Positions 17,170 through 24,437 of a stretch of DNA of 64,000 bases are shown in pieces. Origin of the DNA: an uncultured Collinsella sp. (GTDB lineage: Bacteria > Actinomycetota > Coriobacteriia > Coriobacteriales > Coriobacteriaceae); contig CAUBIC010000008.1 of the NCBI GenBank assembly GCA_958435945.1, positions 1 through 64,000 on the forward strand. The letters run 5' to 3'. The notes beneath the pieces were generated by a model. That model made no database searches. It was not told the DNA's origin and worked only from the letters and a program-made list of their open reading frames with translations. Within the stretch, counting starts at the first letter, position 1. Every line of letters starts with the position of its first letter. The position numbers were made by a program, and so were the translations under genes.

Positions 17170-18135
17170 CTAAAAATACTCGTCGAGGAAGTTGTTGACT
17201 GTGTTCCAGTAGAGCTCGGGGTCAACTTTCGCACTCTTGGCGTGGGTGGCGCCATGGATGGTGAGCTTTTGCTTGACCTTGCTGGCGCACGCGTCGTAGT
17301 TTTGGTCGAGCATGCTGTACGGCACAAAGGTGTCCTGGTCGCCGTGGATAAACAGCATGGGAACCGTCGCGTGTTTGAGTTGCTCCACGCTGCTCGCCTT
17401 ATGAAAGTCGTAGCCCGCGCGCACGTTGCACACCAAGTTTGCTACATCGAGCAAGGGAAAGCTGGGCAGGCCGAACACGTCCTTGAGCTGCAGAGAAAAC
17501 TCGTCCCAAACACTCGTATAGCCGCAGTCCTCGATAATGCATTTCACGTTTGTGGGCAGAGATTCCCCCGCGACGTTCATGGCGGTTGCCGCACCCATCG
17601 ACTCGCCAAAGACCAGGATGCGCGCCTCGGGGTCAGCCTGAACGATCCGCCCAATCCATGCAACGACATCGAGCCGCTCGGGCCAGCCCATGCCGATATA
17701 GTCGCCGCCGGAGCGCTCGTGGGCGCGGGCGGCGGGTGCGAGCACGTTCATGCCGCGGTCGTGGAAGCGCTTGGCGTATCGGGCCATGCCGATGGGCTCG
17801 TTGGTATATCCATGCAGGCAGACGGCGTAATCGTGGGTGTTCTCCGAGGCGGCAAAATACCAAGCGGCGAGCTCGGTTCCGTCATCTGCGGTAAGGCTGC
17901 TGCTCTTGCGGTTTTCTTTAAACCATGCCCGCGCCTCGGTGTCCTCGGCATCCGGCTGCTCACCGTCTTTGTCGTTCTTGCTATCCTGCATCATCTTCAT
18001 GGTGTACGGCGCGCGGGGATTCAGCGCGAAGTCAAACAGGAAGTTGCCGGCAAATCCGAGCAGCGCAACGACAACCGCCAGTGCAACGATGCCGGCTATC
18101 TTGAGCTTTCGATGGGAACGTGCGTTTTGAGCCAT
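17170..18135 (-). CDS. membrane-anchored alpha/beta hydrolase
   Basis: 321 aa. One N-terminal membrane helix (residues about 12-34, IAGIVALAVVVALLGFAGN) anchors an extracytoplasmic serine hydrolase of the ABHD13/BAAT-like group. The nucleophile elbow is GESMG near residue 190, and the oxyanion strand is VCLHGY. The acid is in HGDQDTFVP and the catalytic His in HGATHAKS. GAGAA lies upstream of the ATG. It stands alone: convergent with the DUF362 gene, divergent from the TrhA gene. The substrate cannot be told from sequence; lipid or peptide esters are typical. Confidence 0.85.
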   Translation of the reverse strand: MAQNARSHRKLKIAGIVALAVVVALLGFAGNFLFDFALNPRAPYTMKMMQDSKNDKDGEQPDAEDTEARAWFKENRKSSSLTADDGTELAAWYFAASENTHDYAVCLHGYTNEPIGMARYAKRFHDRGMNVLAPAARAHERSGGDYIGMGWPERLDVVAWIGRIVQADPEARILVFGESMGAATAMNVAGESLPTNVKCIIEDCGYTSVWDEFSLQLKDVFGLPSFPLLDVANLVCNVRAGYDFHKASSVEQLKHATVPMLFIHGDQDTFVPYSMLDQNYDACASKVKQKLTIHGATHAKSAKVDPELYWNTVNNFLDEYF

Positions 18136-18321
18136 GCGGTATTCTCCTATAAGATGTTAATACGTCAACATTTAATGCAAGCGCATTATGGACGTTCGCC
18201 GTTGATGCGTCAACAGGCAAAGAATGGGTAAACAAAGGGTCACGTATGGTGCAAATTTCGCACGTACCTAGACGCTTTGATATAGTGTTGAGAACTCTTT
18301 ACGTTGGAGGATGTAACCGGC

Positions 18322-19005
18322 ATGTCCGATTCGAGCGACAGTTCTAAGCCGCGACCCAAGACCGCGGCCGTTCCACACTACACGGTGGGCGAGGAGATCA
18401 TGAACTCCGTCACCCATGGTGTCGGCTGCCTGCTGGGTATCGCGGGTCTGGTGCTCCTGATCGTATTCGCCGCCCTGCGCGGCGGAGGTCCGGCCCACAT
18501 GGCCGCGGCGATTGTCTATGGTGTCAGCATTATCCTCGAATATCTGGCCTCCACGCTCTACCACGCGATTCAGCCCGCGCGCGCCAAGCGCGTGTTTCGC
18601 ATCATCGACCATAGCTGCATCTACCTGCTCATAGCCGGCAGCTATACGCCGTTTTGCCTTATCACGCTCGCAAACGACGGCGGCCCTGCGCTGTTCTTTG
18701 CCGTATGGGCCATCGCCATTGTCGGCATCGCCCTCGAGTGCTTTATGCGCGAGCGTCAACCGCACTGGGTAAGTGGCTTGGTCTACCTGCTGATGGGCTG
18801 GCTCGTCGTCTTTAAGCTGCCCGAACTTGTGGCGCTGCTCAACCCCGTGGCACTTGCCCTGCTCGCCGTCGGCGGCGTGTGCTACACCGCGGGCGTGCCG
18901 TTCTATATCGCCAAAAACGTGCGCTATCTGCACAGCGTGTTTCACCTGTGGGTGCTCGCCGGCAGCATCTTCCAGTTCATGGCGGTGATCCTCTTCGTAA
19001 TCTAG
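18322..19005 (+). CDS. trhA: hemolysin III / TrhA family membrane protein
   Basis: 227 aa, seven predicted helices, PAQR/hemolysin III family (YqfA/YplQ). The conserved zinc-site residues appear as NSVTHGVG, STLYHAI with FRIIDHSCIY, and LHSVFHLWVL. ATG 18322 has GGAGG about 11 nt upstream; the TTG at 18304 is less likely. In Bacillus, homologues act in membrane-lipid and fluidity homeostasis; direct hemolytic activity is not established for this branch. It is monocistronic and divergent from the alpha/beta hydrolase. Confidence 0.92.
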   Translation: MSDSSDSSKPRPKTAAVPHYTVGEEIMNSVTHGVGCLLGIAGLVLLIVFAALRGGGPAHMAAAIVYGVSIILEYLASTLYHAIQPARAKRVFRIIDHSCIYLLIAGSYTPFCLITLANDGGPALFFAVWAIAIVGIALECFMRERQPHWVSGLVYLLMGWLVVFKLPELVALLNPVALALLAVGGVCYTAGVPFYIAKNVRYLHSVFHLWVLAGSIFQFMAVILFVI

Positions 19006-19113
19006 CGACCACGCCAGCGCCCGTGCCCCCGCTCGGTCGCCAGCGCAATTGCCCTATCCGCCATCAACGTTTTACCCTAACGTCCCGAATCTTGGAGGTT
19101 CGAGAAACTCCCG

Positions 19114-20487
19114 ATGGACATAACCATCTCCCTTATCACCACCCTCGTTTTGACCCTCATCAACGGCTACTTCTCCATGTCCGAGATGGCGCTCACCACG
19201 GCTAAGCGCGCCGTGTTGGAGCACGATGCCGAGGAAGGCGACAAGCGCGCCGAGCGCGCCATTAAGCTGGCCGCCGACTCCGACCAGCTGCTCGCCACCA
19301 TCCAGGTCGCCATCACGCTCGTGGGCTTCGCCTCGTCCGCCGTCGCCTCGACGAGCCTGTCCGACCCACTTGCCACGTGGCTCATGAGCTTTGGCATCGC
19401 GCCGCTTTCCGCCATCGCGCGCGGCCTGGCGCCGGTCATCATCACCGTCGCCGTCGCCTTCGTGTCCATCGTGGTTGGCGAGCTTGTGCCCAAGCGCATC
19501 GGCCTGGCTAATGCCGAAGGCGTATCCAAGCAGGTCGTGGGACCGCTCTCCGTGTTCCAAAAGATCGCCCGCCCGCTCGTGTGGCTGACCGGTGCCTGCT
19601 CCGACGGCCTGGCCCGCATCCTGCGCATCAAGAGCGCCGATGACCGCCAAAACGTCTCGGAGGAAGAGATCAAATACATGGTCTCGGAGCAGGACGATCT
19701 GCTCGACGAGGAAAAGCGCATGATCCACGAGATCTTCGACCTGGGAGACACCGTTGCCCGCGAGGTCATGGTGCCGCGCGTGGACACCACCATGTGCGAG
19801 GACGACGAAACGGTCGCCGACGTGCTGTCCGCCATGCGCCAGACCGGCTTTAGCCGCATCCCCGTCTATCACGAGGATCCCGACAACGTCGCCGGCATCG
19901 CGCACATCAAGGACCTGATCCAGCCTTCGCTCGACGGCAAGGGCGACCAGCCCATCGCCGACTTTTTGCGCGACGCCACCTTTGTGCCCGACACCAAGGA
20001 CATCCTGCCGCTGCTGTCCGAGATGCAGACCTCGCACGACCAGATCGTAGTGGTCGTGGACGAGTACGGTGGCACGGCCGGCATCATCACCATCGAGGAC
20101 ATCGTCGAGGAGATCGTGGGTGAGATCGAGGACGAGTTCGACCCCGACAACAAGTACCTCACGCGCCTTTCGCGCCGCGAGTGGCTCGTCGATGGGCGTT
20201 TTTCGTGCGATGACGCGATTGAGCTTGGTTGGCCGCTCGAGGAAAGCGATGATTATGAGACCATCGCCGGCTGGATTTTGGAGCTTTGCGACTCGGTGCC
20301 CGACATCGGAGAGGTGTTTGAGGTTGCGGGGTACAAGTTTAAGGTGCAGTCGATGCGTGGCCAGCGCATCTCGCTCATTCGCGTGATCGCTCCGGCCGAA
20401 ACCGATAAGAAGGATTCCGAGCCCTCGGCAGACGAGCCGACGGCGTCTGGTGCGGGCTCTGCGGACCCGCACGACGGCGACGAGTAG
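19114..20487 (+). CDS. CNNM/HlyC-CorC family protein (DUF21 + CBS pair + CorC_HlyC)
   Basis: 457 aa. The DUF21 (CNNM) membrane domain spans residues 1-190 with four helices, including GYFSMSEMALTTAKR and SIVVGELVPKRIGLAN. A CBS pair lies at about 210-335 (MVPRVDTTMCEDDETV, VVDEYGGTAGIITIEDIVEE). A CorC_HlyC domain at about 350-430 and an acidic tail end the protein. Family members (YhdP, MpfA, CorC) have been linked to magnesium efflux and resistance, of interest given the three magnesium importers elsewhere in this window. The start ATG has TTGGAGG about 12 nt upstream. The next gene starts 24 nt after the stop. Confidence 0.92.
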   Translation: MDITISLITTLVLTLINGYFSMSEMALTTAKRAVLEHDAEEGDKRAERAIKLAADSDQLLATIQVAITLVGFASSAVASTSLSDPLATWLMSFGIAPLSAIARGLAPVIITVAVAFVSIVVGELVPKRIGLANAEGVSKQVVGPLSVFQKIARPLVWLTGACSDGLARILRIKSADDRQNVSEEEIKYMVSEQDDLLDEEKRMIHEIFDLGDTVAREVMVPRVDTTMCEDDETVADVLSAMRQTGFSRIPVYHEDPDNVAGIAHIKDLIQPSLDGKGDQPIADFLRDATFVPDTKDILPLLSEMQTSHDQIVVVVDEYGGTAGIITIEDIVEEIVGEIEDEFDPDNKYLTRLSRREWLVDGRFSCDDAIELGWPLEESDDYETIAGWILELCDSVPDIGEVFEVAGYKFKVQSMRGQRISLIRVIAPAETDKKDSEPSADEPTASGAGSADPHDGDE

Positions 20488-20511
20488 GGTAAGGAAGAGT
20501 AGGGGAGAGTT

Positions 20512-21357
20512 ATGGCAGGCCTGTTCAACATCCTTAAGGTCACCGTCAGCGAGGACAAGATCTGCGCGCACGTGCTGGTGAACCCCGGCATGCCGCTCAT
20601 GACCTCGGAGGACATCGAGGCCACGGCGCGCGTGTATTACCTGGTGCCCGCGATTGCCAAGCACCTGTGCCTGGGCGATTCCGGTCGCGAATTCCAGGAC
20701 TGCATGGGCCAGACCGAGCTTTGCCATCTGCTGGAGCACGTGACGGTCGAGCTCATGAACGAGACCGGTCTCGCTGGCAGCATTTCGTGCGGCCGCACTC
20801 GCGTGAGTGAGCACGATGAGCGTGTCTTTGAGGTCGAGCTTTCGTGTCCCGACGACGCGCTGGCCATCGGCGCGCTGTCTTCGGCGACCTTTATGATGGA
20901 TTGGGCCTATCTGCATGCCGATCAGCCCGCTCCCGACGTGGACGGTACGGTCGCGGGCCTGCGCAACCTGGTACTGGGCATGCGTGCCGAGGCCGAGGGC
21001 AAGGACCCGCACGAGGCCGTCGCCGCCGCGAACGCCGAGGGCGAGGCCGGGGACGCGACCGAGGGCGAGGCGCCTGCCGAGGCTGCCGTCGATCCTGTCG
21101 ACGATGCCCCTGCCGAGGAGACCGTCGAGGCCGAGCCCGCGGAGCCCCAGGGCGTCCCGAGCTTTGACGACGAGCCACAGGAGGTAATCGATACCGAGGG
21201 CGCGACCGCCGAAAGCCACGAGGCCCCCGCTGCCGTCTACGGTGGCGCGGCGACGGCTCCGGTTGCCCCCGCGCACGAGGGAGCGCTGCCGCTCGTTGAC
21301 GGCGCCGGCGAGGACCCGGGCGCTACAGTGGCCATGCCTGCCATGCCACAGGAGTAG
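20512..21357 (+). CDS. uncharacterised protein with cyanophycin-synthetase-N-like domain and acidic tail
   Basis: 281 aa. Residues about 60-150 hold HLLEHVTVELMNETG followed by SCGRTR and ERVFEVELSCPDDALAIGAL. This resembles the N-terminal domain of cyanophycin synthetase CphA (the ..GHVIEHIALELQ..G...FGKTR.. segment), which binds the polymer and has no catalytic role. No ATP-grasp or Mur ligase domains follow. Residues 155-281 are Glu/Ala/Pro-rich and disordered. Start ATG preceded by GGGGAGAG. It is co-directional with the CNNM gene (24 nt) and probably in the same unit. The function is unknown; the family call comes from motif recall, not a search. Confidence 0.6.
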   Translation: MAGLFNILKVTVSEDKICAHVLVNPGMPLMTSEDIEATARVYYLVPAIAKHLCLGDSGREFQDCMGQTELCHLLEHVTVELMNETGLAGSISCGRTRVSEHDERVFEVELSCPDDALAIGALSSATFMMDWAYLHADQPAPDVDGTVAGLRNLVLGMRAEAEGKDPHEAVAAANAEGEAGDATEGEAPAEAAVDPVDDAPAEETVEAEPAEPQGVPSFDDEPQEVIDTEGATAESHEAPAAVYGGAATAPVAPAHEGALPLVDGAGEDPGATVAMPAMPQE

Positions 21358-21436
21358 GCTCACCCGCTTATTACCATCATGTACCTGCGCCTTTACCGTA
21401 CGCAGATGAGTAAGACGGCAAGCGCTGTGCTGCGGG

Positions 21437-21442
21437 TATAAT
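21437..21442 (+). promoter_or_regulatory. -10 promoter element (TATAAT)
   Basis: A perfect TATAAT lies 46 nt before the YtxH start codon. The -35 region is weak (around 21412-21419). Confidence 0.5.
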
Positions 21443-21487
21443 GGACAGCATTCAAACGGTGGGCGCCGAGGTGCCCGCAGGAGAGGA

Positions 21488-21883
21488 ATGAACATGGGTA
21501 AGACTTTCAACTTTATCTCGGGTGCGCTCTTCGGTGCTGCCGCCGGCGCCATCATCGGCGTCGCCCTGGCTCCGCGCTCGGGCGCCGAGACCCGCGCCAT
21601 GGCTGCCGATATCGCCAACGACGCCTGGGATAACATGCGCGATACCTACGAGCACGGTGCCGAGGAGGCCCGCGCCGCGGTCAACGATTTTGGCCCGATG
21701 GTCGACGCCAAGACCGATGACCTGCGCGCCAAGGTCGACCTTGCCCGCGAGCGCATGGACCAGCTGCGCGAGCAACTCAACGACGCCATCTCGGGCGGTA
21801 ACGTGACGCCCGCCGCCGATGTCGTGGTCGAGAACGCCGTCGAGGCCGACGCTGAGGCCGCGGAGCCTTCGACCGAGGCATAA
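21488..21883 (+). CDS. YtxH domain-containing protein
   Basis: 131 aa. The Gly-rich N-terminal helix FISGALFGAAAGAIIGVALAPRSG is the YtxH hallmark. A long amphipathic coiled-coil (about 35-100, ARERMDQLREQLNDAI) and an acidic tail follow. YtxH proteins are small general-stress or envelope-associated proteins of unknown function. Either ATG 21488 or ATG 21494 may start; the second has better spacing to GAGAGG. Its stop overlaps the next ATG (TAATG), coupling it to the PRC-barrel protein. Confidence 0.85.
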   Translation: MNMGKTFNFISGALFGAAAGAIIGVALAPRSGAETRAMAADIANDAWDNMRDTYEHGAEEARAAVNDFGPMVDAKTDDLRAKVDLARERMDQLREQLNDAISGGNVTPAADVVVENAVEADAEAAEPSTEA

Positions 21884-22638
21884 TGCGCGCCGGGGATTTT
21901 GTCGGCGCCAAGATCTATCGCAAGCCTACCGAGGATAAGCGCACCAAAAAGGACGGCACGCCGCGCAGCCCTAAAAAGCTCGGCAAGATTCACTTTCCGG
22001 TCTTTACCCCGGGCGGTACGCGTGTGGTGGGCTTTATGGTTCGCCAGTCCGATATCGCGGGCATGATCGAGCGCCCCGACCGGTTTGTGGCGCTCGATGC
22101 CATTGGTGTCTACGAGGGCGCCATCGCGGTTGACGACGTCAAGGGCACCTACGATGCCGCTGCGGCCAAGCGCCTCGACATCAACCTGGACGATTGCATT
22201 ATCTGGGTTGGCATGGACGTGCGCACGGAGTCGGGCGATGTCGTGGGCTATTGCTCGGATGTGGAGTTCAAGCCGCGTTCGGGCATCGTGCAGACGTTCT
22301 ACGTGACCGCCGGCACTGCCTCGAGTGTGCTGGTGGGCGACACGCAGATGCCGCCGACGATGCTGCGCGGCTATGCGGACGGCGCGATGATCGTTTCGGA
22401 CGAGGTCAAGTCGCTCGGGTATTCGGGCGGCGCCGCTGCAAAGGCTGCCGAGGCAAGCGTCATGGTGGGCGATAAGGTCAAGAAGGGCGCCAAGGTGCTC
22501 GATGACAAGGGTTCGGTCGCCGTGGACAAGGGCAGTCGCGCGCTGGGCAAGCAGCTCGGCAAGACGCGCGGTATGTTCAAGGCCTTTAAGGACGAATACC
22601 AAAAGGCGAGCGGGGGCTCGTCGAAAGCCAGCAAATAG
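21883..22638 (+). CDS. PRC-barrel domain protein
   Basis: 251 aa, soluble. Residues about 35-190 contain two barrel-like halves: GKIHFPVFTPGGTRVVGFMV and VGMDVRTESGDVVGYCSDVE. The tail is a Lys/Gly/Ala-rich stretch with VGDKVKKGAKVLDDKGSVAV-like repeats. PRC-barrels occur in ribosome-maturation, photosynthetic and metal-transport regulation contexts. Here it is translationally coupled to YtxH. The MgtE protein 1.8 kb downstream also carries an N-terminal PRC-like domain. Function unknown. Confidence 0.8.
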   Translation: MRAGDFVGAKIYRKPTEDKRTKKDGTPRSPKKLGKIHFPVFTPGGTRVVGFMVRQSDIAGMIERPDRFVALDAIGVYEGAIAVDDVKGTYDAAAAKRLDINLDDCIIWVGMDVRTESGDVVGYCSDVEFKPRSGIVQTFYVTAGTASSVLVGDTQMPPTMLRGYADGAMIVSDEVKSLGYSGGAAAKAAEASVMVGDKVKKGAKVLDDKGSVAVDKGSRALGKQLGKTRGMFKAFKDEYQKASGGSSKASK

Positions 22639-22659
22639 CGACGTACCAAATGATGGGAG

Positions 22660-22689
22660 GCAAGCCGGAGACCTGTTGCTCCGGCTTGC
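22660..22689 (+). terminator. 11-bp perfect hairpin between PRC-barrel and deacetylase-like genes
   Basis: GCAAGCCGGAG (22660-22670) and CTCCGGCTTGC (22679-22689) pair perfectly over an 8-nt loop. The T-tract is poor and the next start is 22 nt away, so partial termination or attenuation is as likely as full termination. Confidence 0.55.
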
Positions 22690-22710
22690 TGCGTTTATGG
22701 GGGAGGGCAC

Positions 22711-24117
22711 ATGCGCCAAAACGGATCATATTCACACGGACGCTCGGGCTCGCGTTCGACGGCGCGCCGCGATCTGGGGCAGTTGCCCAGCGGTCAGCGC
22801 AAGCGTCACCGTAAGCCCGGCGCGATGTATCTCAACCATAGCCGCGGCTTTAGCGACCGAAGCGCTCGCATCGGCAACGGCCGCACGCCCCGTCGTCCGT
22901 CTCGCCTGCCCTATGCGCTCATCGCCGTGGGCTGCGCGCTCGTGCTGTTTGTCGCCGCCGTTGTGGGCTACGTCAACCGCAGCGTGGATGTCGTCCTCAA
23001 CGGCCAGGAGACTGCAGTGCGCGTCGGCTCTACGCTGCAAAATCTCATCGACGACCAGGATCTGACCGATACCTACGACGCCGGTGATCTGCTGGCCGTT
23101 GACGACAGCGTGCTTACTCGCCATGGCGGCGAAAAGCTGTCGGTAAAAGTGGACGGCAAGCGCATAAAACAGGGCAAGTGGAAAAGCCGCGAGCTTACGG
23201 GCGGCGAGAAGGTGACGGTCAAAGACGGCCGCGACACGTATGAGAAGCATGAGGTCCAGGCGACGGTTATCGAGCCCAAGCTCAAGGTCGAGGGCACGGG
23301 TGCTATCGAGTACGTCAAGACGTGGGGCATCCAAGGTCGCTCCGAGGTGTGGGTCGGCGAGCAGTCGGGTAAGACGCAGGACCGCGGCGAGGTCGTGCCC
23401 GCCACCGATTGCGTGGTCGAGTGCGCGAGCGTGGCGCCCAAGGGCAACGAAAAGTACGTGGCGCTGACGTTTGATGAGGGCCCGAGCGGAGCGACCAAGC
23501 AGATCTTGCAGGTGCTCAAGGAAAAGGGCGTCACCGCGACGTTCTTCCTGTCGGGTGATGCGGCCGAGGCCTCGCCCGCCACGGCCAAGGCGATTGTCGA
23601 TGCCGGCTGCGAGGTCGGCTCCAACAGTTACAGCGACGAATCGCTCAAGGGCAAGGATCGCGATGCAGTGCGCGAACAGGTTTCGAAGGGCACCGAGGCG
23701 ATCAAGTCCGCGACCGGAACGTCGACGATGCTTTTGCGTGCTCCCTACGCAGCCTTTGACGAGCAAAACTGGATTGATGCGATGGACCTGGTGTCTGCCG
23801 TGGTCTCGTGGAATATCGATTCGGGCGACTGGCTGCTCAACGGTGCCGACGAGCAGGTCTCGACGGTGCTCGATTCGGTGACGCCGGGCAACATTGTGTT
23901 GCTGACCGATAACGATGAATGCGCCGAGCAGACGCTCGAGGCGCTGCCGCAGATTATCGACGGGCTTATTGCCGACGGCTACAAAATCGTGACATTGAGC
24001 GATCTGGTCAAGACGGATACATCGCTGAGCAAAAAGCTCACCTCGCTGACGAAGGTCACCATGCCCAAAAACGCCGTGTTCCCCCAGCTCGCCGAAGATG
24101 ACGACACCACAGACTAG
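22711..24117 (+). CDS. polysaccharide-deacetylase-like protein, probably catalytically inactive
   Basis: 468 aa. A long basic cytoplasmic N-terminus and one membrane helix (about 69-90) are followed by a DUF348/G5-like region (about 92-200). A NodB-homology domain occupies about 248-440. Motif 1 is LTFDEGP, with the second Asp replaced by Glu256. Motif 2, normally GNHTYSH, is SNSYSDE at 304-310, so both metal-binding His are missing. Motif 3 (LLRAPY) and the DSGDW motif remain. The His of the final LLH motif is Thr (LLTDND). The fold is kept but the metal site is lost, which suggests a cell-wall-binding pseudoenzyme. Its stop TAG lies in the repeat at 24115. Confidence 0.88.
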   Translation: MRQNGSYSHGRSGSRSTARRDLGQLPSGQRKRHRKPGAMYLNHSRGFSDRSARIGNGRTPRRPSRLPYALIAVGCALVLFVAAVVGYVNRSVDVVLNGQETAVRVGSTLQNLIDDQDLTDTYDAGDLLAVDDSVLTRHGGEKLSVKVDGKRIKQGKWKSRELTGGEKVTVKDGRDTYEKHEVQATVIEPKLKVEGTGAIEYVKTWGIQGRSEVWVGEQSGKTQDRGEVVPATDCVVECASVAPKGNEKYVALTFDEGPSGATKQILQVLKEKGVTATFFLSGDAAEASPATAKAIVDAGCEVGSNSYSDESLKGKDRDAVREQVSKGTEAIKSATGTSTMLLRAPYAAFDEQNWIDAMDLVSAVVSWNIDSGDWLLNGADEQVSTVLDSVTPGNIVLLTDNDECAEQTLEALPQIIDGLIADGYKIVTLSDLVKTDTSLSKKLTSLTKVTMPKNAVFPQLAEDDDTTD

Positions 24118-24143
24118 TCATGTAAGAACGTCTCCAATGACTA
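24115..24143. repeat. dispersed palindromic repeat overlapping a stop codon
   Basis: TAGTCA at 24115-24120 and TGACTA at 24138-24143 flank a degenerate copy of the TAAGAACGTCCCCAA core. The first TAG is the stop codon of the deacetylase-like gene, as at 15602. Confidence 0.7.
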
Positions 24144-24194
24144 TGTCACGGATACGTCAGCGTTTGATATGCCTGCGATGTTTGGAGCATAAAT

Positions 24195-24437
24195 TTGACG
24201 CCACGGCGCGATGCTGATGCTATAGTTACTGCGGATAACAAGGGTCAAGAGAAAGGCTGCAGGTGAAATCCAAACCTCGACCATACAGTCGATGACCCCA
24301 TGCAGGTGCTTCTTGCGCATGTACGGGGTGTGAGCGCCGAGCGGCGTGCCGCCCGCGCATGCGTATACATATCTAAAAGTCCACGGACGGCGTGCCGGCA
24401 TGGCCGCAGTTCGAAGGGATAATGATGGGGAGCACCA
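24195..24437 (+). promoter_or_regulatory. mgtE promoter and long structured leader
   Basis: TATAGT at 24221-24226 is preceded by TG (extended -10), and TTGACG lies at 24195-24200 (20-nt spacing, long). Transcription from there gives a leader of about 200 nt. GGGTCA (24242-24247) can pair with TGACCC (24293-24298), enclosing a TCGAC/GTCGA hairpin and the short ORF at 24263. Further GC-rich hairpins follow. The M-box consensus is not present. Confidence 0.5.
24263..24295 (+). CDS. possible leader peptide upstream of mgtE
   Basis: GTG start followed by nine codons and TGA gives MKSKPRPYSR. GAAAGG lies 6 nt upstream. It overlaps the GGGTCA/TGACCC structure of the leader. Two Pro and two Arg codons in ten recall the Pro-rich MgtL leader of Salmonella mgtA, whose translation senses magnesium through Pro-codon effects on the ribosome. 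Short and without homology support; may be chance. Confidence 0.3.
   Translation: MKSKPRPYSR

Noticed and set aside
24195..24437. M-box (ykoK) magnesium riboswitch before mgtE
   Set aside because: The leader is long and structured, but the conserved M-box segments and their order are not there, so I report only an unassigned leader.
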